A stretch of DNA of 64,000 nucleotides from Dyadobacter fermentans DSM 18053 (lineage in GTDB: Bacteria; Bacteroidota; Bacteroidia; Cytophagales; Spirosomataceae), in NCBI RefSeq assembly GCF_000023125.1, contig NC_013037.1, positions 5,124,501 through 5,188,500 of the forward strand. Reading direction: 5' to 3'. The notes under the pieces are model-generated. The model saw only the letters and a list, made by a program, of their open reading frames with translations. It ran no database searches and had not been told where the DNA came from. Positions 17,766-26,821 of this stretch are shown one piece after another. Every line of letters starts with the position of its first letter. Positions within the stretch are counted from its first letter, which is position 1. The position numbers and the translations under genes are program-made.

Positions 17766-19046
17766 ATGTCACTGGACCGCACCATTGCCCCTGATTTCAA
17801 AGTCATTCAAAGCATTCATCTGCCCGAACCGCAGAGCCATATCCTCGATAACGGGGTGGCGCTGCATGTGATCAATATCGGGGAACAACCTGTGGTGCGC
17901 CTGGAATGCATTTTCGAAGCGGGCAACTGGTACGAAAGCGAACTGGCGGCGTCGTACTTCGCCATCAAAATGCTGCCCGAGGGCGTGGAAGGAATGATGT
18001 CGCAGGAAATCAGCGAGGCGTTCGACAGGCTGGGCGCATTCACCGAAATGACCCACACGTCCGATCGCGCGGGCATCGTCGTTTATTGTTTGTCGCGCTT
18101 CCTGCCCGATGTGCTCCCGCTCGTCCAGAAGCTGATCCTCGGCGCTTCGTTTCCGGAAAAGGAGTTTAAGGAGTTGAAGAACATCACCGTTCAGAATTTG
18201 AAGGTAAACAAGGAGAAAACCGCTTACCTGGCCACGACGGAGTTCCGCGCGCTGCTGTTCGGCCTGGCACATCCTTACGGGCAAAGCCAAACCGAAGAAG
18301 GAATCGACGCATTGGAAATTGATGCCGTTTTGGAACATTACAGGCGATTTATCCGCAATGGAAAATGTACGCTGGTTCTCGCCGGACAGGTCACCGAGGC
18401 GAACGTCGCCCAGGTGAATGCGACGTTGGGCCAAACCGCCATCGCGGCCGAAACGGAACCGGTGTTGTTCCAGGCAGAGTCACCCTACCAGGGCAGCGAA
18501 GCGGTGGTGGAGCGGCCGGAGAGCGTTCAGTCGTCGATCCGCATGGGACGAGTGCTTTTCAACCGCCATCATCCCGATTATTTCAAAATGCTCGTCACAA
18601 ACGAAATTCTGGGCGGTTACTTCGGGTCGCGGCTGATGAAGAATATCCGCGAAGAAAAAGGGCTAACCTACGGCATCTCGTCGCACCTGGTGACGCTGCG
18701 TAATGAGGGATATCTCATGATCGGTACGGATGTAAAGAAGGATTTTACCCAGCAGACTATCGATGAGATCAAAAAGGAAATACACCGCCTGCAAACCGAG
18801 CTGGTCGGCGCCGAAGAATTGCAGACGGTCAAGAGCTTTATGGCCGGAGAGTTCGCCGGCTCGCTGAACACCGCTTTCGAGGTCGCCGATCGCCGTAAAG
18901 TGTTGCTGTTGGACAGCCTGCCGGCCGATTTCTTCAACCAGTATATCGACCGCATCCACGCCACTACGGCCGATGACGTGATGAAAATGGCAAACCGCTA
19001 TTTGCGTCCGGAAGATATGGTAACCGTAGTCGCGGGAGGCAAATAG
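17766..19046 (+). CDS. M16 peptidase-like protein lacking the HxxEH zinc site
   Basis: 426 residues with the two-lobed M16 layout. The N-terminal lobe lacks the inverted zinc motif: where HxxEH is expected the sequence reads AASYFAIKMLPEGVEG. The C-terminal lobe keeps the GGYFGSRLMKNIREEKGLTYG signature with the Arg/Tyr pair typical of the non-catalytic partner subunits of bacterial M16B heterodimers. It probably pairs with an active M16 protein encoded elsewhere; none is next to it here. No signal peptide is obvious. The gene ends directly against the convergent photolyase gene with no spacer. Confidence 0.85.
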   Translation: MSLDRTIAPDFKVIQSIHLPEPQSHILDNGVALHVINIGEQPVVRLECIFEAGNWYESELAASYFAIKMLPEGVEGMMSQEISEAFDRLGAFTEMTHTSDRAGIVVYCLSRFLPDVLPLVQKLILGASFPEKEFKELKNITVQNLKVNKEKTAYLATTEFRALLFGLAHPYGQSQTEEGIDALEIDAVLEHYRRFIRNGKCTLVLAGQVTEANVAQVNATLGQTAIAAETEPVLFQAESPYQGSEAVVERPESVQSSIRMGRVLFNRHHPDYFKMLVTNEILGGYFGSRLMKNIREEKGLTYGISSHLVTLRNEGYLMIGTDVKKDFTQQTIDEIKKEIHRLQTELVGAEELQTVKSFMAGEFAGSLNTAFEVADRRKVLLLDSLPADFFNQYIDRIHATTADDVMKMANRYLRPEDMVTVVAGGK

Positions 19047-20375
19047 CTACTGATTCGCTTTATCGAGCGCCGTTTTGTAGGCTTGGAGGCAACGTTCGCG
19101 TGCCTCTTTGTGATCGACCATCGGCTCAGGATATTCGTCGGTACCAAACTCGGGGACCCATTTTTTGATATACTCCATTTTCGGATCGAACTTCTCCGCC
19201 TGCGACGCAGGGTTGAATATCCGGAAGTACGGCGCTGCGTCGGTTCCTGATCCTGCCGCCCATTGCCAGCCGCCATTGTTGGCTGCAAGATCGTAATCCA
19301 GCAGTTTTTGAGCGAAATAGGCTTCCCCTAGGCGCCAGTCGATCAGCAAATGCTTGGAAAGGAAACTCGCCGTGACCATTCGCACACGGTTATGCATGAA
19401 CCCGATCGCATTCAGTTGCCGCATTCCGGCATCCACCAGCGGATAACCCGTTTTTCCTTCGCACCACTTCTTAAAATCGGCCTTGTCGTAACGCCATTTG
19501 ATCAAATCATAGGCCTTCCGAAATGCGTCACCTTTGCCCACGTGCGGGAAGTTGGAAAGGATTTGCTGGTAGAAATCGCGCCAGATCAGCTCGTTCAGGA
19601 ACGTGTCGCTGTGCGCGCGTGCTTGCCGCGCGAGGTCGCGTATACTCACGGTGCCGAAGCGGAGGTGAACGCCGATCCGGCTTGTTGCTTCCATAGCAGG
19701 GAAATCGCGCTCTTTTGCGTAGTTTTTTAGCAACGTATCATCTACATCGGCGGGCGGAAAGTCGTAGTCGGTTTTTTCAAAACCCATTTCCCGCAATGAG
19801 GGCAATGCGCTGCCGTGCCATTGGTGAAAATGCCTGAAATACTTTTTAGTAGGGTAGGATTTGAGGTAAAAATCGTTGAGTTTCTGCTTCCAGGCGCGGC
19901 TATATGGCGTAAAAACGGTGTAGGGCGAGCCCTGGCCGCTGAGTATTTCCTGTTTTTCAAAAATGACCTGGTCCTTGCAGGTTTTGAAAACGATATCCTT
20001 CTGCTTCAATATCCGGTAAATAGCTTTGTCGCGGTCGGTAGCGTAAGGCTCATAGTCGGTGTTGGTATAAACCTCGGCGATGTCATGTCCGGCCACCAAA
20101 TTCTCCCAGATTTTTTCAGGAAATCCGTATTCGACCATGATATCGGCTTCCTTTTGCCGCAATGCCTGCCGGATTTCCGAAACGGCCTTGTGAATGAACG
20201 TCAGTCGCGCGTCTGTCTTTTCTTCGAGGTCGTCGAGAATGTTCCGGTCGAAAATGAAGAGCGGAACGACCGGGTAGCCGGAGCGCAATGCGTAATAGAG
20301 CCCCGCATTGTCGTGCAGCCTGAGGTCCCGGCGAAACCAGAATATCGCAATTTTGTCTTTTGTTTTCAGACCCAT
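19047..20375 (-). CDS. Cryptochrome/photolyase family protein
   Basis: 442 residues. The N-terminal alpha/beta domain begins IAIFWFRRDLRLHDNAGL. The C-terminal FAD domain has RFGTVSIRDLAR, NELIWRDFYQQIL, DAGMRQLNAIGFMHNRVRMVTASFL and DYDLAANNGGWQWAAGSGTD. These match class I CPD photolyases and their close relatives. It is expected to repair UV-induced pyrimidine dimers using light; a cryptochrome role cannot be excluded. Two hairpin-like sequences upstream (20390-20417) may shield it from the divergent gene. Confidence 0.93.
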   Translation of the reverse strand: MGLKTKDKIAIFWFRRDLRLHDNAGLYYALRSGYPVVPLFIFDRNILDDLEEKTDARLTFIHKAVSEIRQALRQKEADIMVEYGFPEKIWENLVAGHDIAEVYTNTDYEPYATDRDKAIYRILKQKDIVFKTCKDQVIFEKQEILSGQGSPYTVFTPYSRAWKQKLNDFYLKSYPTKKYFRHFHQWHGSALPSLREMGFEKTDYDFPPADVDDTLLKNYAKERDFPAMEATSRIGVHLRFGTVSIRDLARQARAHSDTFLNELIWRDFYQQILSNFPHVGKGDAFRKAYDLIKWRYDKADFKKWCEGKTGYPLVDAGMRQLNAIGFMHNRVRMVTASFLSKHLLIDWRLGEAYFAQKLLDYDLAANNGGWQWAAGSGTDAAPYFRIFNPASQAEKFDPKMEYIKKWVPEFGTDEYPEPMVDHKEARERCLQAYKTALDKANQ

Positions 20376-20389
20376 ATTAATATTAGCAT

Positions 20390-20417
20390 GACTTACCTAC
20401 GAAGTAAGTCCTTTTTT
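20390..20417 (+). terminator. Hairpin with T-tract in the photolyase/DUF1080 intergenic region
   Basis: GACTTAC and GTAAGTC form a 7-bp stem with a 7-base loop and are followed by CTTTTTTGG. No plus-strand gene lies upstream, so it either stops stray transcription coming through the photolyase gene or belongs to an unseen small RNA. Beyond it nothing else is recognised in 20376-20556. Confidence 0.4.
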
Positions 20418-20556
20418 GGATTTGGAACCCGTTGGCGGGCGGGGTTTTTAATGATTGCCGGCGTACGAGTATGGTTTATCAAATCGTATATTTACTGCCC
20501 GTGTCGCCGGATGCAATGCAGGCACGGCGCAATGCAATCTTAACATAACCATATTC

Positions 20557-21420
20557 ATGAAATTACAACTCACGATCCTGTTCAGCCTGATGTGCCTGAT
20601 GGTTTTCGGTCAAAAGAATAATGCCGACAAGCAGGAATGGAAGCAGCTTTTCAACGGAAAAAACCTGGATGGCTGGGATATTAAAATCCGCGGCTACGAA
20701 CTGAACGACAATTACAATAACACATTCCGGGTGGAAGACGGCAAAATGCTGGTTCGGTATGACAAATACGACGATTTCGCGCAGAAATACGGCCATATTT
20801 TCTACAAAGGTGATTTTTCCTACTACCGTGTGGCGGTAGAGTACCGGTTTGTAGGCGAGCAGGCGCCGAAGGGCGAAGGCTGGGCGTGGCGTAACTCGGG
20901 CGTGATGGTGCATGGGCAGCCAGCCGCGACGATGGGCAAAGATCAGGATTTCCCCGCGTCGATCGAAGTGCAGCTTTTGGGAGGCAACGACAAAACCCGC
21001 ACGACCTGCAACTTGTGTACACCCGGTACCAATGTGGTGATCGATGGTAAACTGGTTACGCAGCATTGTGTCAACTCCAAATCAAAAACCTATAACGGCG
21101 ACCAGTGGGTACGCGCCGAAGTGCTGGTACTGGGCGATTCGCTGATCCAGCATTTTGCCAATGGCGAAATGGTGCTGGAATACAACAAGCCGCAGCTCGG
21201 CGGCGGTAATTTGGGCGGCGCCACCGATCCGGAAGTAAAAATCGCCGGCAAGTTGCTCGATCACGGTTCCATTTCACTCCAAAGCGAAAGCCATCCCGTC
21301 GAGTTCCGCAAAGTAGAAATACTGGATTTGAAGGGATGTATGGACCCGAAAGCGACGAATTACAAGTCTTACTATGTGAAGGCGGATAATGGGAAGTGCA
21401 CTTATGGGCGGAAAAAATGA
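20557..21420 (+). CDS. Secreted DUF1080 (3-keto-disaccharide hydrolase-like) protein
   Basis: 287 residues from the ATG at 20557, which opens with a signal peptide (KLQLTILFSLMCLMVFGQ). The jelly-roll DUF1080 domain runs from WKQLFNGKNLDGWDIK to the end, with NSGVMVHG, IEVQLLGG and the CNLCTPG loop. DUF1080 proteins are laminarinase/LamG-like; several act on 3-keto-glycosides. The C-terminal LKGCMDPKATNYKSYYVKADNGKC segment resembles a short Cys-containing tail seen in Cytophagales surface proteins. Substrate is unknown. Confidence 0.82.
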   Translation: MKLQLTILFSLMCLMVFGQKNNADKQEWKQLFNGKNLDGWDIKIRGYELNDNYNNTFRVEDGKMLVRYDKYDDFAQKYGHIFYKGDFSYYRVAVEYRFVGEQAPKGEGWAWRNSGVMVHGQPAATMGKDQDFPASIEVQLLGGNDKTRTTCNLCTPGTNVVIDGKLVTQHCVNSKSKTYNGDQWVRAEVLVLGDSLIQHFANGEMVLEYNKPQLGGGNLGGATDPEVKIAGKLLDHGSISLQSESHPVEFRKVEILDLKGCMDPKATNYKSYYVKADNGKCTYGRKK

Positions 21421-21422
21421 CG

Positions 21423-21725
21423 TTATTTGCCTTTCCGTTTGGTCACGTATCCGATCAACAGGGTTGTCAGCAAGCTGTAAAGTGCTAGGTTAAGAGCAGA
21501 TCCAATAATTGTAACTGCGGGATGGTCACTTATCAGTTTCGAGGCTATAACAGCGATAGGAAATTGAAACAAGTAAAACACGTCCGCCACTAAGTCTAGG
21601 GCGGGCTTGTTAGCGGTAGTGCCGTCATCTTGTGCAATGGCGCAAAGCATTGAGAAGTAATACATGGTTGCAAATACTGCAAATAATATATAAAACGCCG
21701 GCCTGCTGAAATATTTGGATAACAT
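21423..21725 (-). CDS. Small hypothetical membrane protein
   Basis: 100 residues with three hydrophobic segments (about 10-30, 47-64 and 70-93) and a basic tail VTKRKGK. I do not recognise the family. It is convergent with the DUF1080 gene (two-base gap) and is separated from murA by a bidirectional terminator. Confidence 0.55.
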   Translation of the reverse strand: MLSKYFSRPAFYILFAVFATMYYFSMLCAIAQDDGTTANKPALDLVADVFYLFQFPIAVIASKLISDHPAVTIIGSALNLALYSLLTTLLIGYVTKRKGK

Positions 21726-21747
21726 AATTTCTGATGTAGTATCACAA

Positions 21748-21784
21748 GAAAAAGAGATTGCCTGTTAACGGCAATCTCTTTTTC
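21748..21784. terminator. Bidirectional terminator between murA and the small membrane protein
   Basis: GAAAAAGAGATTGCC and GGCAATCTCTTTTTC form a perfect 15-bp stem with a 7-base loop. A-runs and T-runs lie on both flanks, so it can stop transcription on either strand. It is 45 bases downstream of the murA stop. Confidence 0.85.
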
Positions 21785-21828
21785 TTAATGAATACCTTAC
21801 GGCAGATATGTATTATTAAAAGGTCTAT

Positions 21829-23136
21829 TTACAACCGCACAATCTCCGCGCCGATCGCGTTCAGGCGTGTGTCGATGTTCTGGTATCCGCGGTCGATTTG
21901 TTCGATATTGTCGATAATGCTTACGCCTTTGGCCGACATGGCTGCGATGAGCAATGCTACCCCGGCACGGATGTCCGGCGAAGTCATGCGGATGCCGCGG
22001 AGCTGTGTTTCGCGGTTATGGCCGATCACGGTTGCACGGTGCGGGTCGCAAAGGATGATTTGTGCGCCCATTTCGATCAGTTTATCCACAAAGAACAGCC
22101 GGCTTTCGAACATTTTCTGGTGAATGAGCACCGTTCCCTGCGCCTGCGTAGCCGTTACGAGCACAATGCTCAGCAAATCGGGCGTGAAGCCGGGCCACGG
22201 GGCATCGGCTACCGATAATGTGGAGCCGTCGAGGTAGTTTTCGATGCGGTAGCGTTCCTGCGCAGGGATGAAAATATCGTCGCCACGGAATTCCATTTGA
22301 ATGCCCAGTCTCTTGAAAACATCGGGAATAATGCCCAGCTCTGGAATCTGGCAGTCTTTGATCGTGATTTCTGATTGCGTCATCGCCGCCAGACCGATGA
22401 AACTGCCGATTTCGATCATGTCGGGCAGCATCGTATGTTCGGTACCTTTCAACTCGCTCACGCCTTCCACAATCAGCATGTTGGAAGCAATGCCGGAAAT
22501 TTTGGCGCCCATGCGGTTCAGCATTTTACAAAGCTGCTGCAAATAAGGCTCGCAGGCGGCATTGTAAATGGTAGTCGTACCTTCGGCCATTACCGCGGCC
22601 ATGAGTACGTTGGCTGTACCGGTTACCGAGGCTTCGTCCAAAAGCATGAAAGTGCCTTTCAGGTTCGCGGCGTCGACGCGATAAAATCCGCCGTCTTCTT
22701 CGTCGTAGCTGAACTCCGCACCCAATTTCTCAAAACCCAAAAAGTGCGTGTCCAATCTCCTGCGGCCGATTTTATCACCGCCCGGACGAGGAATGCGACC
22801 TTTGCGGAATCGCGCCAGCATCGGACCCAGCAGCATGACCGAGCCGCGCAATGCGGCCGCTTTCTGCCGGAACGAGTCCGATTCGAGGTAATCGAGGTTG
22901 ATATCGTCGGCTTCGAAACGAATGGATGATTCGCTCAAGCGGGTGCGGCGTACGCCCAGATCGCCCAACAGGTTGATCAACTGGTTCACGTCGCGGATAT
23001 CCGGAATGTTATGGATCGTAACCGGCTCTTTGGTAAGCAGCACGGCGCAGATGATCTGCAATGCTTCGTTCTTGGCGCCTTGCGGCACGATTTCACCCTT
23101 GAGACGTCGATCCCCGGTAATTTTAAATGATGCCAT
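21829..23136 (-). CDS. murA: UDP-N-acetylglucosamine 1-carboxyvinyltransferase with Asp at the catalytic Cys position
   Basis: 435 residues, normal for MurA. Conserved Lys22 and Asn23 are in QGAKNEAL. The active-site loop reads RPGGDKIGRRRLDTH, so residue 121 is Asp (codon GAT at 22776-22774) where the E. coli enzyme has Cys115. MurA transfers enolpyruvate from PEP to UDP-GlcNAc, the first committed step of peptidoglycan synthesis. Cys-to-Asp enzymes are known to be active and insensitive to fosfomycin, as in mycobacteria and chlamydiae. It is the last gene of a minus-strand cluster with DUF4290, 44 bases downstream. Confidence 0.95.
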   Translation of the reverse strand: MASFKITGDRRLKGEIVPQGAKNEALQIICAVLLTKEPVTIHNIPDIRDVNQLINLLGDLGVRRTRLSESSIRFEADDINLDYLESDSFRQKAAALRGSVMLLGPMLARFRKGRIPRPGGDKIGRRRLDTHFLGFEKLGAEFSYDEEDGGFYRVDAANLKGTFMLLDEASVTGTANVLMAAVMAEGTTTIYNAACEPYLQQLCKMLNRMGAKISGIASNMLIVEGVSELKGTEHTMLPDMIEIGSFIGLAAMTQSEITIKDCQIPELGIIPDVFKRLGIQMEFRGDDIFIPAQERYRIENYLDGSTLSVADAPWPGFTPDLLSIVLVTATQAQGTVLIHQKMFESRLFFVDKLIEMGAQIILCDPHRATVIGHNRETQLRGIRMTSPDIRAGVALLIAAMSAKGVSIIDNIEQIDRGYQNIDTRLNAIGAEIVRL

Positions 23137-23180
23137 AAAGATTTTGGGCAGTTGATACGCTATAAAGTGAAATCTGGTGA

Positions 23181-23984
23181 TTACATGCCAGATTTTTTAC
23201 GGTTGTTATTCCGGTTGTTGTTGTTATTGTTTCCGTTCCGGTTGGAGAATTTATTGTTCCGGTTACGGTTCTGATTGCCCTGGTTGTTGCCGCCCTGCCT
23301 GTCGGAGTTGTGCGACTGGGCTTTGAAGTTGTTGCCGCCGGTCTGGTTTACGCGGTTTCGCTCCTGGTTATTGTTCCGGTCTTTGGGCGCGGCATCGATA
23401 GGCCCTGATTTGCGGATGTAGTCGATTTCTTCTTTCAGGCGCCCTTTGCTAAGCTGTTCCAGCTGGCTCAGCAGCACGCTATCTTCGGGATTGTCCTTGT
23501 TCCAGGCGTTGAAGAACGAACGCATCAGGCGGAAAATGTAGGAAACGAATGCGAGGCGGTCTTCCGGATTCTCCGTCTGCGACGCTTTTTCCAGAAGCAA
23601 ATCGATATTGCGGCCGTAGTGGCGGAATTGCAGGTTTTGCTGGTTGTACTCGACACGAAGCGGCTTTTTGCCGAGCGCCTCCGGCGATGGCGGAGGGAAA
23701 GGACTGTCAACGTCCAACTCGAAACCGGAAATAATGTACAGGTCGTCCCACAACTTATTGGTGTAATCCTGGTTATCCCGCATGTTGGGATGTATCTGAC
23801 GCATAAGCTCGACCAGGATGTGCGCGTAGAGGGTGCGCTTAGCCTTATCCTCGATCCTGACGATGTGGTCGGCCAGTTTTTGTACGTTACTACCGTATTC
23901 TTTCAATGGGATATCTATTTTATAATGGACAAAAATAATAAGTTTTTGTGGAAACAAAATGAGGTCCAGCGGTAAAACAGGCAT
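23181..23984 (-). CDS. DUF4290 protein with Asn/Arg-rich tail
   Basis: 267 residues. The conserved DUF4290 core spans roughly residues 20-190 (LKEYGSNVQKLADHIVRIED, HILVELMRQIHPNMRD, YTNKLWDDLYIISGF). From about residue 205 to the end the chain is a low-complexity run of N, R, G, Q and K, predicted disordered and basic, of the kind that binds RNA. The start at 23984 is uncertain, since homologues begin close to the KEYG motif, but no better ATG exists. DUF4290 is a Bacteroidota-specific family of unknown role; its place just before murA suggests a link with cell growth. The gap to the preceding C25 gene is 14 bases. Confidence 0.82.
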   Translation of the reverse strand: MPVLPLDLILFPQKLIIFVHYKIDIPLKEYGSNVQKLADHIVRIEDKAKRTLYAHILVELMRQIHPNMRDNQDYTNKLWDDLYIISGFELDVDSPFPPPSPEALGKKPLRVEYNQQNLQFRHYGRNIDLLLEKASQTENPEDRLAFVSYIFRLMRSFFNAWNKDNPEDSVLLSQLEQLSKGRLKEEIDYIRKSGPIDAAPKDRNNNQERNRVNQTGGNNFKAQSHNSDRQGGNNQGNQNRNRNNKFSNRNGNNNNNNRNNNRKKSGM

Positions 23985-23998
23985 TCTGCGGCGCTGGC

Positions 23999-26779
23999 TC
24001 AGGGCGTGTAAAGCAAATGTCCCCGCATACTTTCAGCAGGCGGAGCCGTGTAGCTGCCGGCAACCGTGCTATGGATGGTGTAGTTATAAAGACCGGCCGG
24101 AATCCCGGGAGAATGAACGGGAGGCGTCCAGAAACACTCATTCCGCCCGGCAAAAACAGATAACGTTTTCCGGAAGATGGTCGTTCCCAGCGTGTTCCCG
24201 ATGGTCAGTTCCAGCTCGGTAGCGGCCGGTCCGGGGTTTTGGATCGTGAACTTAAACCCCCTTCGTGACGGATTTGGCGAAACCATTGCCGTAATCGGTC
24301 CTTCGTGTTCAGGTACTTCAAAACGAATCCGGTAGGGTGCTGCGGAATGCGCGGCTTTGTCGCGGCACTGGATGGTGAGCAGGTATTTGCCGGGCATGAA
24401 TACAGGGTGAAGCACGATCTCATAATGCTGCCCCGGAATGTTTTTTCCAACGGCGGCGCCGAGCGGCATTCTCACATCGGTGCAGCCTGCGCATTGTCTT
24501 TTCAGCCAAATGGCGATCATCGTCGTGTCGTTTTCGGCCTCAGGAATGCTTTCGTCGAAAATGCGGATTCGGATCGTCGGTTTTGATGAAACAATATCCC
24601 CGTTGATCAACTGCCTGCCGTCCACCGAAACCTGCATGACCGGCGGCAGGTCGTCGGATGGATTATCTGCGGTGGTATCCGTGCGCATTGACGGGAAAAT
24701 GCGGATGGCCGGATCGCCGTGCAGGGTCATTTGTTGTATGGTAATGCAGTCGGGCATGCCGGGACTGCGCGCTAAGTTCCGGCGGATGGCTTCCTGCTGG
24801 ATGATGCCGAAGGGCGCGTTGGTGAATGCAGGGTCGGCCAGGACTTCGTATAGGATTTCGGTGTAGCGTTTGAGTGCGGTCGACGGGCCGTTGAATGTGT
24901 GTGCCAAAAAAAGTACGGCGCCGCTTTCGGGAGCAAAAATCCAGTCGCTGCTCAATGTCTGCGTCGAATAAAAAATACTTCCCGCCGCACAGCCATTCAC
25001 GATCACCGCCGGATAATGCGGGTGGTTCCGGTAATTCCGAGCCGGATCGCTGGCCCGGCCGATGTCGATGTCCGTCACATCAATGGAAGAATGCCCGAAC
25101 AGCGTAACGAGCCCGACGCCCTCGTTCAAATGCCCATCAATGCGCACCGGTTCAACCGGACCGTCTGTCAGTTTTGAAATCGTAGTCACTTTGCCCGCCA
25201 GCGGTGTGTTTTCAAGTTTCTTTTCAAAAGACTGCACATAATTTTTAAACACATTCAACTCATCCCTGGACCTCCCGCCGCTTAAATGCAAAATGCGTTT
25301 GCGCCAGGCTGCTGTGGCTGATTCGGCTTCCATGGCCTTCACTTTCAGCAAGTAATGCAGCAGTTGCTGCGCATTCAATGCATTAATGCGGCCAATCGGC
25401 ACGAGTGGCATCCGGGAGCCTTTGGTGGTGGCCAATGCAATATCGGAACCCGGCCAGCCAGCATTGGGTACCATGTCCGTTTGCCAGGAGTCTTTCATTT
25501 TTCGTGCCTTTTGCGGGTCTATCGACCTTCCGGCGAGCAGCACAAATTGCAGGTTGCCGTGATCACACAACCAGCGGATTGCATTCCGAATACCCTGCGG
25601 GCCTGGCTGGCCGGCATTGAACTGGTCAAAAAGTTCATAACTGTAAGCAGCCGAAGTGTGGTACCCGCCACCAGCCTCCGAAGCCCGGTACTGCGCATAT
25701 TCAGCAACCACATCGAGCCCATTCACAGGTGTGCGCATGAGCGGATGCGTGATGATGAGGTATTCCGTTTGCGGATCAATGCGCTGGAACTTTACAATGC
25801 GCGGCGGCAGTGTGTTAACAGGTTCGGGCGCGACTCGCGGGCCTGCCTGCGGGTAGCGTATGCGCACGTACGAAACCGAGGCGTGCCCGCCGACGCTCAT
25901 GCGCAGGAGCGTGAAAGTCAGTTGTCCCGTTTCATCAAAATCGTCAATGGATATTTGAAACCGGGTAGCCTTAGTTTCGCGGCCGGTCAGGTGTAAATCG
26001 ACGATTCTTCTTCGCAGGTTTTTAGCATCACCCAGCCATAATGCAAATGCATGCGCTCCCGGCGACCAGCCTGCGAGGAGTATTTCGCAATCTATACCGG
26101 ACGTTTTGCCTTTAAAAAGTCCGCTGGTTTTGAATGTAATTTCAACAGGCTTTCCCGCTGCTATTTCCGGGCCTGTCCAGCCTTCGCCTTCATCGTAGTC
26201 GGTGAGCAATGAGCCGTTTTCGTAGCTGCTTTCGGGAGGGAAAAACCGGCCGGGCAGGTAATGGGAAGTGTATAGCTGCATTGCTTCTTCCCAATGAAAT
26301 GCTGCGCTGTCGGTAATGGTGCTGGGGCTGGGGAAGCGGGTCCGCAGGCCGGATTTGCCGGTTTGCCACGTCAGGAAGTAGGCGGTGGTGTCGGAGTAGA
26401 GGTTGTAGTAAGGGTGCGGCATTGCGTCGGGCGTCGCGTAGAGGGCGGTGTCAGCGTGGCCGTCATTTCTTTGGCCTGCAAATACAATGCAGCCGTCGCG
26501 GCCCAGCCTGCCCGATGGTTCTCCGCGGACTTCAACAGGCAATTCGTTTCCATGCGCGAATAGCTGAATGCCCGCTGCTACGATCGAATCTGGTGAAATG
26601 CCCGCTCGCGAAAGTTCGGCCGCGGTGATCTTGTGAAGGCCCGTCGTTACCACCGGAATCCGCAGGTAGGTCAGGTTGTAATCGATCCATTCGTTGCCGT
26701 AGTGCGCTTGGGCATGGCATGCGCCGTAAACCGCCATGCAGCAGAGGATCAGTAGGGTATGTGCAAAAATCCTTGTCAT
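23999..26779 (-). CDS. Secreted C25 (gingipain-type) cysteine peptidase with T9SS sorting domain
   Basis: 926 residues with a signal peptide ending near ACHAQ. The C25 domain carries His563 in LFGHSSID and Cys597 in VNGCAAGS, the expected dyad about 34 residues apart. A beta-rich region follows, and the C-terminus (MVSPNPSRRGFKFTIQNPG to the end) looks like a type IX sorting domain. Its dyad motifs (GHSS, NGCAAG) differ from the PorU form, so it is more likely a surface peptidase or a PorU paralogue than the sortase itself. It sits between folA (42-base gap) and DUF4290 (14-base gap). Confidence 0.85.
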   Translation of the reverse strand: MTRIFAHTLLILCCMAVYGACHAQAHYGNEWIDYNLTYLRIPVVTTGLHKITAAELSRAGISPDSIVAAGIQLFAHGNELPVEVRGEPSGRLGRDGCIVFAGQRNDGHADTALYATPDAMPHPYYNLYSDTTAYFLTWQTGKSGLRTRFPSPSTITDSAAFHWEEAMQLYTSHYLPGRFFPPESSYENGSLLTDYDEGEGWTGPEIAAGKPVEITFKTSGLFKGKTSGIDCEILLAGWSPGAHAFALWLGDAKNLRRRIVDLHLTGRETKATRFQISIDDFDETGQLTFTLLRMSVGGHASVSYVRIRYPQAGPRVAPEPVNTLPPRIVKFQRIDPQTEYLIITHPLMRTPVNGLDVVAEYAQYRASEAGGGYHTSAAYSYELFDQFNAGQPGPQGIRNAIRWLCDHGNLQFVLLAGRSIDPQKARKMKDSWQTDMVPNAGWPGSDIALATTKGSRMPLVPIGRINALNAQQLLHYLLKVKAMEAESATAAWRKRILHLSGGRSRDELNVFKNYVQSFEKKLENTPLAGKVTTISKLTDGPVEPVRIDGHLNEGVGLVTLFGHSSIDVTDIDIGRASDPARNYRNHPHYPAVIVNGCAAGSIFYSTQTLSSDWIFAPESGAVLFLAHTFNGPSTALKRYTEILYEVLADPAFTNAPFGIIQQEAIRRNLARSPGMPDCITIQQMTLHGDPAIRIFPSMRTDTTADNPSDDLPPVMQVSVDGRQLINGDIVSSKPTIRIRIFDESIPEAENDTTMIAIWLKRQCAGCTDVRMPLGAAVGKNIPGQHYEIVLHPVFMPGKYLLTIQCRDKAAHSAAPYRIRFEVPEHEGPITAMVSPNPSRRGFKFTIQNPGPAATELELTIGNTLGTTIFRKTLSVFAGRNECFWTPPVHSPGIPAGLYNYTIHSTVAGSYTAPPAESMRGHLLYTP

Positions 26780-26821
26780 CGTTTTTTAAATCTGACGCAC
26801 AAGGATGGCCTGCGGAGCGCT

